The notes beneath the pieces were generated by a model that saw nothing but the letters and a program-made list of their open reading frames with translations, was not told the origin of the DNA and did not search any database. A stretch of 27,838 nucleotides of DNA. Origin: a virus. The translations under genes and the position numbers were made by a program. This document shows positions 21,972-27,838 of this stretch, one piece after another (within the stretch, counting starts at the first letter, position 1; every line of letters begins with the position of its first letter). The stretch spans positions 1 through 27,838 of the IMG/VR virus record IMGVR_UViG_3300042895_002539; one strand, written 5' to 3'.

Positions 21972-23090
21972 TTAGCATGGTCCTCCTGCTACTGTTACTT
22001 CTCCAACTGTATTAATTATGAAAGAGTAAGCGGTTCCAACTCCGCCAGCTCTCAACGCAATCCAGTTACCATTTCCATTAGTTAGTGTGCCTGGATATGA
22101 ATCGTAGAATAAATCGCCTGCTACTATTGAAGCTAAGCTAGATTTTAAAGAGTAGTACGCTCTAGTACTAGTTATGTTAAAACAAGCATTCGCTTTACTA
22201 CTGTCATCAGGGGTCGATCTACCTAAATAAGCGTATATTGTATTACCGCTAACCGATGGCGTAACAGTAACTGATGGAGTTACGGTAACTGAAGGAGTAA
22301 CCGTAATTGATGGAGTTACGGTAACTGAAGGAGTAACCGTAATTGAAGGCGTAATTGTAACTGATGGGGTTACGGTTACACTAGGCGTTATAGAAGGAGT
22401 AACAGTAACTGATGGTGTAACGGAAGGCGTAACTGTAACAGAAGGAGTTACAGTAACTGATGGCGTAACGGTTACACTAGGGGTTACGCTTGGTGTAGGA
22501 GTAGGCGCAACTATAGAAACTGTAAAATTAAAATTATTATTAAATAACGCAGAAACATAATCTTGATTAGTGAATGTAATTATACCTTGAGAATATAATA
22601 TATTTCCAACATGAGCGTAATTGGCTTTTGCGTCTATAATATTTCCATTACCGTCATCTATTAATTTATAACTAGTACCATTAGTACTAGATATTGCTAG
22701 CGTATTTCTACTTATATTTTCTCCAAATACCGTTCTTGGAATCGCTAAAAAACTAGTTCTTGCATTACTGCCCGTAGAAAAAATTCTAATATCTGCGTCC
22801 ATACTTCCAGACGCCGCTGTGGATTGTAAAGAAGAATCCCATGCACTACCAGTTCCCAATAAAGATCCTGTTATATAATTGGTATAGTAAAGCTGTTTAA
22901 CTAACCTATAGTTGTTATTATAAGTCATAGCGGTAACTGGGTCTAAACTTGCTGTAGGACCGTTAACACCGCCGTTTATAGTAACTCCTAAGTCTGAAAA
23001 AGATTGGCTTGAGTAAGAAGCTGAATACTTTAATTTTATTGGAGTGGCAGTTATGTCAGAAAACCGTATAGTATTCTTGGATAAACTCAT
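21972..23090 (-). CDS. Phage structural protein with short TPS stalk
   Basis: A 372-residue protein. Residues 1-195 are a beta-rich structural domain of the type that recurs in large phages of Bacteroidota (FLAIPRTVFGENISRNTLAI at about 114-133, YKLIDDGNGNIIDAK, HVGNILYSQGIITFT). A TPS-repeat stalk of about 87 residues follows. The C-terminal ~90 residues form a Cys-bounded module: NACFNITSTRAYYSLKSSL, GDLFYDSYPGTLTNGNGNW, and a final GGPC. The same 'AC...YY...G..LY/FY..S..G...C' layout occurs near the end of the 1019-residue protein. It looks like a fibre-like virion protein; the stalk and tip may be exchangeable parts. Six bases separate it from its upstream neighbour. Confidence 0.7.
   Translation of the reverse strand: MSLSKNTIRFSDITATPIKLKYSASYSSQSFSDLGVTINGGVNGPTASLDPVTAMTYNNNYRLVKQLYYTNYITGSLLGTGSAWDSSLQSTAASGSMDADIRIFSTGSNARTSFLAIPRTVFGENISRNTLAISSTNGTSYKLIDDGNGNIIDAKANYAHVGNILYSQGIITFTNQDYVSALFNNNFNFTVSIVAPTPTPSVTPSVTVTPSVTVTPSVTVTPSVTPSVTVTPSITPSVTVTPSVTITPSITVTPSVTVTPSITVTPSVTVTPSVTVTPSVSGNTIYAYLGRSTPDDSSKANACFNITSTRAYYSLKSSLASIVAGDLFYDSYPGTLTNGNGNWIALRAGGVGTAYSFIINTVGEVTVAGGPC
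22247..22508 (-). repeat. TPS-repeat block 3
   Basis: About 260 bases encoding roughly 14 six-residue units (SVTVTP, SITPSV) in the middle of the 372-residue structural protein. The same unit as in the large repeat protein next to it. Confidence 0.9.
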
Positions 23091-23096
23091 TTTTTA

Positions 23097-24140
23097 CTAC
23101 CAGTCTAATTTTACTCTAATTAATGCTTCTTTTGTGAAATCTTTTACTAAGGGCTTCGACAATTTTGCAACTGCCAAAAGTTCGTTGTTTGTATTGTACA
23201 TACCCACGGTAGTGATAAAGGTCTGAGGACTATTCACAAAGTTGGAATATACAAAACTACCAGAAATATCTATTAATGAAGGATTTGAAGTGTAATTATA
23301 CTCTGCGTTTCTAACTCTAACAAAAACGTAATCAGAAGATATAGTCTCTTGAGAATTTAGCGCGAAAGAACTACCAGAATTTATTGTTTCGAAAGCTGTA
23401 TAATTGTTGTATCCTTGGTTTGCGACAGTTACCGCAGAATTCCAAGTGATACCTAAACCACCACCTCCAGTACCAGTCGGTAAACTCAATGCTTTAGGAT
23501 TCAATAAAATCAAACCAATATCAGGTAAGAAAAGACCGTAAGATCCTGAAGGCGTATATCCTTTTGCAGGAGCTCCAGCTATTAAAGGACTATTTGCAGC
23601 AGTACCATTAGAACCCGAAATAATATCGAAAGCTCTACCACAATCTAGATATGTTATTGTAGAAACGTCGTTTGAGTTATCTGTTAATTTTAATTTTTGA
23701 GCGTAAGTACCGTATCCCAATTGTAAATTAAAAGTGCCTGGGAATAAACTACCCTTATATCTATTTCTATCGATAGGAATGGCGATAAGATCTAAAGAAG
23801 AAGTATTTCCGGTGCCAAAGTTTAAGTTAGCAGTAGAATCTCCGTATATTAAATTCCTATACTGTCCAAATGTTATTCTAGTTGGGGTATTTTGCGGTAC
23901 TAAACTATTTAAAGGAACAGATCCTGATCCGTATTGATGACCGTATGCGATAGAAAATTGTACTGCTGCGGCAGTAGCCGTAGAAGCAGTTTGATAAACA
24001 TCTACATAGTAGCTACCGGTAGCGTTTCCACTTAGCGTATAAAAAGAAGTCAAAGTAGGCGCATTGGTGCTCCAAGCCGGTGCCGTTACGGAATCAGAAG
24101 ATATCACAAAATCCGATGAAGCAAATTGAGTAAAAGACAT
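23097..24140 (-). CDS. Phage structural protein (tail/baseplate type)
   Basis: A 347-residue protein rich in Ser, Thr, Gly, Tyr and Asn, with few charged residues and alternating beta-strand patterns, as in phage virion proteins. DLIAIPIDRNRYKGSLFPGTFNLQL (about 116-140) resembles a motif seen in structural proteins of large myoviruses. The C-terminal 80 residues form a module repeated alone as the product of 10893-11198. There is no signal peptide, which fits cytoplasmic assembly. It is 10 nt downstream of the 24151 gene, and is probably expressed with it. Confidence 0.7.
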   Translation of the reverse strand: MSFTQFASSDFVISSDSVTAPAWSTNAPTLTSFYTLSGNATGSYYVDVYQTASTATAAAVQFSIAYGHQYGSGSVPLNSLVPQNTPTRITFGQYRNLIYGDSTANLNFGTGNTSSLDLIAIPIDRNRYKGSLFPGTFNLQLGYGTYAQKLKLTDNSNDVSTITYLDCGRAFDIISGSNGTAANSPLIAGAPAKGYTPSGSYGLFLPDIGLILLNPKALSLPTGTGGGGLGITWNSAVTVANQGYNNYTAFETINSGSSFALNSQETISSDYVFVRVRNAEYNYTSNPSLIDISGSFVYSNFVNSPQTFITTVGMYNTNNELLAVAKLSKPLVKDFTKEALIRVKLDW

Positions 24141-24150
24141 ATGTTAGATA

Positions 24151-24810
24151 TTATAGATTTGTTTTAATAATTGTTACAGGAACACTTATTCTTGCTCCAG
24201 AATCTCTACCAACAACTATCAATGTGGTTTGTAATTGAGAAGCTCCTCCGAATAAAGTATTAACCGTAGTAGCCGTCAAATTTATGGTGGTACCTATCAC
24301 AGTCTTACTTACGTTAGTTCCTATGGTTGTAGTAGCATTTAAAGAAGTAACTTCAGGAGTGTTAATTCCAACTCCAACAAAATTACTCATTGTTCTAACG
24401 TCACCTATCGTTACTACATATCCTGATTGTTCGTAAGTACTTGAAGCTCCTAAATAATTTAAAGTTTGAGGAGTTATAGATAAAGAAGCGCCTTGACGAA
24501 GACTGATATTGTTGTATCCGATATCTAAAACAGGAAGTTTAGCAGTACCCCTAGGTAATGTTATTAGTTTATACCTCATAATCTCAGTGTCGTCAGGATA
24601 TGCCTGAAGGATTGGCATATTTTCTATGGCCTCTCCATAGTAAGCTGATCCTGAAGGATGTGTTGGATTGTACAGGGTATAGTCGATCTCGTCATCGGAC
24701 AAAGAAAATTGCGTGATTTGGAAAGAACCATTGTTTCTGGCCAATAGCTCTCGGCCCTTTTTTGTTAGAATGGCATCCACCACGACTGAAGTACTACTTA
24801 AATAAGACAT
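24151..24810 (-). CDS. Phage structural protein, conserved N-terminus
   Basis: A 219-residue protein. The N-terminus VDAILTKKGRELLARNNGSFQITQFSLSDDEIDYTLYN (about 11-48), followed by HPSGSAYYGEAIENMPILQAYPDD (about 51-74), is a pattern found in virion proteins of large phages of the Bacteroidota and cyanophage T4-like groups. The remainder is Thr/Ser/Val-rich and probably beta-structured. It is presumed to be a tail- or neck-associated protein; the exact position in the virion cannot be read from sequence. A 28-nt leader with AATATTTATT precedes it. Confidence 0.65.
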   Translation of the reverse strand: MSYLSSTSVVVDAILTKKGRELLARNNGSFQITQFSLSDDEIDYTLYNPTHPSGSAYYGEAIENMPILQAYPDDTEIMRYKLITLPRGTAKLPVLDIGYNNISLRQGASLSITPQTLNYLGASSTYEQSGYVVTIGDVRTMSNFVGVGINTPEVTSLNATTTIGTNVSKTVIGTTINLTATTVNTLFGGASQLQTTLIVVGRDSGARISVPVTIIKTNL

Positions 24811-24838
24811 ATAAAATTGGCTTTAAAAATAAATATTG

Positions 24839-27838
24839 TTAAATTAGGTTTTGTTGTTTTAATGCTTTGACTACGTTACCAGAATTTTCTCTGGCTATTG
24901 GATCTATATATTCGGGAAATACTAAACCATCATCGGTAACGTTTGAAGATCCTGAGAATGCGAAAATTAGATTGGTTTCGTCCGGGCTTCTTTTCAGCAC
25001 TATGTATTTAGAGATGTACCCGGGTATGGTATCTGAATCAGTTTCTTTTGGATTTAAAGTTCTATCCAAAGTAAAATCCACGAAGCTAACAGAGCCACTA
25101 TTTCCAAATAACACCTCGTTGACTCTATACTCTGATTCATTATATGATCCCCAACCACTTGTTGCGTTATAAAGTCTGATTAAGTCCATTTGTTCTAGAA
25201 CGAAATTGCTAACCACAGACTCTAATCCTGTTGCAACATTTTGTTCTATAAACATATTATAATATGCAGATTGCGTTGCAGATAGTCTTATTGTTCTATC
25301 ATCTAGTGCGTACCATCTGCTGTCTAAATCTGTAATCGATTCTAAATAAACGCTACTTGAAACTGTTCCTCCACTTGGATTATATAGTTCTTCACTATTT
25401 ATAGTAACTTGTAAATTATCAAAACTGTCCCAATTAAAAGGAGACGCTGGTAAATTTTGATTAAAATAAAATGGAGCTGTCTGCGTTGCTGCAATATAAG
25501 TGGTAAGAGTGTACGTGTTATAGGGAGCAAGATAAAATTTACTTAGATTTTCTACTGTTATGCTAACGTAAGTGTCATATGCAGCGTTAGGCGTCACTTT
25601 AGCAGTTGCCGTAAAATCTACTATTATAATACCAGGTGAAGTTGTACTATCTGCAGTAGCTGAGAATGATCCCCAATAACCTTGATCAGATGGGGATAAA
25701 GTAGTATACGTAGGAGTAGTGGTGCTTGACAACGTAACTATGGGAGTATTTAAAAAATAACGCTTATTATTAGTTAATCCATCTACACTATGTAAAATTG
25801 GATTGTACTTAAAACCGCCCTCATAAAGATTTACCTCTTGATTATTTGTAAGATATTGGGCTATATTGCTATTTGGACTGTAGTTAAACAATGATACGTT
25901 TGTGTTTTCTCCCGACTTAAATACATTTTGTACTGTAAATATATTTTTATTGGCTTTGGTTAAATCTAATACATTTTGTTGATTATCAATAATATATTTT
26001 ATCTGTGCGTTTACTCTGTTGGGTAATTGAAAAGAAGACGAGTACATATCAACCAAATAACCGTATTGGTATTTTAATTTATCAATAGCGGCCGTACTAC
26101 CATAAGAGCTGTCTCCTATTGTATAATCGTTGTAAGTTGCGCTAATTGTTTTTGATCCATAGTATCTAGGAATTGTAAAACTTTGTAATGCGTAGTTTGA
26201 ATCTTGTAGCTCTGCGTAAGGTATATTAGGATTATTGTATGCTGCGTTATTATCGTAACCTGGAACTTGACTTGCGGATATGGATTGAGTTACTATTCCG
26301 TAATTTATAGGCTTAGATTGATTAGATGTGTAATCCAAATCAAAATATTTTCTAGATCTAACTGAACCCGTAACGTTTTGATACAAGGCTATTAAAGAGC
26401 TGGTCAGATTGGATATGGACGCCGCGCTGCTAGATAGGTTATTGTTGTACTCTATCTGAGGGAAACTTTCGTAATTTGTAGCTGTTATTATCGACCCGCT
26501 AAACTCACCGGTAAATTTTTCCACGTCTTGAGAAGAAGAATACGGTACGTATCCGACCAAAGTTAATAGAGGAGAAGTCCAAGCGGTAGATCCAGATATA
26601 GAATTAGCTGCTGATCCGGTTATAGTTACCATTTCTATGGACTGAGAGTACTGATTGATACTCATACTCGGCTCGTTTCTTGCGTACTTGTTTCTCTCAA
26701 GCATGTGAGACTTAATAACTATTCCCGTAGTCACATTGGCTCTCGCAGGCACAAAATCTTTAATAGTCTTAAACAAACTATTGTTATAGAATTTGATCAA
26801 TCTAATGTACTCCCAAACGCTCTTTGGCTTATTATAAGATTGGAAATAAGTCGTCTTTAAAGTGTCTAGAGCAGGATAAGATCCAGATGAAGCGTAAGTT
26901 GGGTTTCCTATATATTGATCTATAGATCCAGTAATTACACCCGATCCAGAGATGTAATCATTTACTGTATTGGAAGGACTAAAAGCAACTTCTATATTAG
27001 TAGAGTTTAATCTATCGTTATTAGAATAGTATTGAAGCGTTGTATCAGGAGAAAGAAGCGAAGATGATATCGTTGTACTTCCAGTCACCTGTCCATTACT
27101 ACCAGTTGCTATTGTTATTTTATAATTTGTAGTGTCTAAATCGTATATACCAGCTGAAGTTTGTCTATCAACTCCTCCGAATTCTTTAACACTTAATATA
27201 GAATCAGGTATACCATAACAAGCAATTAATGCTTTTATCGATCTTTGAGTACCTCTAGTTTTTAATAAATAGGGTAGATTGTGATATAGTCTTTTATATA
27301 ATTCGTCTTGTATTTCTTGACCTGGCAAGGTAGCTATACTAGAAGTTACATAATTTGTAATTAGCTCTGATCCTGTTGGAGGTAATAAACTACCGTCTTG
27401 ATTTATTCCAAATAAAGAATAGTATAGGTTATCTGAAACGCTTGTATTAGTATACAATTCCATTCCCAAACCTTTTAACGCGTCTGAAACCAGATCCAAA
27501 GAAATTCCTGTATTTGGATTGTTGGTAGCATCAAATCTTTTGGTTACGTCTTTATAATAGATCCAAATATTATCGAAGTGTTGACCAATCATATCTAAGA
27601 AAGTAAGATACGGTTGATTATTTGGATCGTCTAATAGATATTGAGGAATGCTGTATCGTAAATAATCCTTATTAGAATAATCATATAAAGAAGCAGAGTA
27701 TAGTACAGATGCAGTCGTAGGCGTAGTTGGAGAATCTGCGGATCCTAACCAATTTGAAGCCTGTGAAGACGAGACAGAATAAAGAGTATAGGGTTGAGTG
27801 TTGTTTCTTTTCGGCCAAGTCCAACTACCAGAGTTAAA
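24839..27838 (-). CDS. Very large virion structural protein (N-terminus beyond window)
   Basis: The frame stays open from the stop at 24839 to the right edge, 999 residues in the window, so the true start lies outside. An internal ATG at 27592 is preceded by 82 open codons (ending in QPYLTFLD) and is not the start. IWIYYKDVTKRFDATNNP at about 90-108 of the visible part, LYKRLYHNLPYLLKTRGTQRSIKALIACYGIP at about 185-216, and Ser/Thr/Asn/Tyr-rich beta stretches are typical of large tail, baseplate or fibre-linked proteins of T4-like phages of Bacteroidota. No catalytic motif is seen. It lies at the head of the visible minus-strand structural block. Confidence 0.7.
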   Translation of the reverse strand, partial: FNSGSWTWPKRNNTQPYTLYSVSSSQASNWLGSADSPTTPTTASVLYSASLYDYSNKDYLRYSIPQYLLDDPNNQPYLTFLDMIGQHFDNIWIYYKDVTKRFDATNNPNTGISLDLVSDALKGLGMELYTNTSVSDNLYYSLFGINQDGSLLPPTGSELITNYVTSSIATLPGQEIQDELYKRLYHNLPYLLKTRGTQRSIKALIACYGIPDSILSVKEFGGVDRQTSAGIYDLDTTNYKITIATGSNGQVTGSTTISSSLLSPDTTLQYYSNNDRLNSTNIEVAFSPSNTVNDYISGSGVITGSIDQYIGNPTYASSGSYPALDTLKTTYFQSYNKPKSVWEYIRLIKFYNNSLFKTIKDFVPARANVTTGIVIKSHMLERNKYARNEPSMSINQYSQSIEMVTITGSAANSISGSTAWTSPLLTLVGYVPYSSSQDVEKFTGEFSGSIITATNYESFPQIEYNNNLSSSAASISNLTSSLIALYQNVTGSVRSRKYFDLDYTSNQSKPINYGIVTQSISASQVPGYDNNAAYNNPNIPYAELQDSNYALQSFTIPRYYGSKTISATYNDYTIGDSSYGSTAAIDKLKYQYGYLVDMYSSSFQLPNRVNAQIKYIIDNQQNVLDLTKANKNIFTVQNVFKSGENTNVSLFNYSPNSNIAQYLTNNQEVNLYEGGFKYNPILHSVDGLTNNKRYFLNTPIVTLSSTTTPTYTTLSPSDQGYWGSFSATADSTTSPGIIIVDFTATAKVTPNAAYDTYVSITVENLSKFYLAPYNTYTLTTYIAATQTAPFYFNQNLPASPFNWDSFDNLQVTINSEELYNPSGGTVSSSVYLESITDLDSRWYALDDRTIRLSATQSAYYNMFIEQNVATGLESVVSNFVLEQMDLIRLYNATSGWGSYNESEYRVNEVLFGNSGSVSFVDFTLDRTLNPKETDSDTIPGYISKYIVLKRSPDETNLIFAFSGSSNVTDDGLVFPEYIDPIARENSGNVVKALKQQNLI

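Noticed and set aside
19945-22508. CRISPR-like array
   Set aside because: The repeats are contiguous coding units without unique spacers, and vary at wobble positions.
27590-27592. ATG at 27592 as the start of the large structural protein
   Set aside because: The frame is open for 82 more codons to the window edge, so the real start is outside the window.

Overview
The window looks like part of a large tailed-phage genome (Caudoviricetes, probably a myovirus-type phage) whose host is probably a member of the Bacteroidota. The grounds are: dense, short, mostly unannotated genes with TAATG or 1-nt junctions; AT-rich DNA; start codons preceded by A/T-rich leaders rather than Shine-Dalgarno sequences; one near-consensus Bacteroidota -7 box (TATATTTG, 6443-6450); a DUF932 gene, several homing-type nucleases (HNH, T5orf172, SegE-like GIY-YIG), and a long block of virion-type structural genes. 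No host gene, rRNA, transposase or CRISPR array was seen. The phage assignment rests on gene content and style, not on a database match.

Layout. Bases 1-4900, plus strand, slightly richer in GC: small accessory genes, including an HNH nuclease, a short HTH protein, a DUF932 protein, two DUF1737-like mini-proteins, a small membrane protein and a T5orf172 nuclease, together with two stretches of non-coding DNA rich in hairpins (1774-1854 and 2720-2825). Bases 4985-6373: an acidic Met-rich protein and a small ORF, closed by a terminator. Bases 6466-10292: a tightly coupled five-gene plus-strand operon coding for an MBD4-like DNA glycosylase, a small conserved protein, two proteins resembling the glycosylase-fold transferases of thymine hypermodification, and between those two a PD-(D/E)XK-like protein with a QxK motif. 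A bidirectional terminator at 10315-10340 separates it from the convergent minus-strand block.

Bases 10370-27838, minus strand, read from right to left: a very large structural protein truncated by the window edge, three further structural proteins, a 1019-residue protein dominated by Thr/Ser/Pro hexapeptide repeats, then five nearly gapless genes for glycosyltransferases (two GT60-like polypeptide GlcNAc-transferase homologues, one DxD protein, a GT34-like/second-domain fusion, and a methyltransferase/HtrL-YibB/GT2 fusion), a small structural protein and a SegE-like nuclease.

The most notable inference is that the right half encodes a mucin-like virion protein together with the enzymes that would put and extend O-linked sugars on it. 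GT60 enzymes in eukaryotes attach GlcNAc to Thr of mucins or to hydroxyproline, and here two homologues sit directly downstream of Thr/Ser/Pro repeats. The second notable inference is a possible DNA-base modification or base-targeting operon at 6466-10292, where three proteins share an Glu-Asp motif at the place expected for the HhH-glycosylase catalytic Asp.
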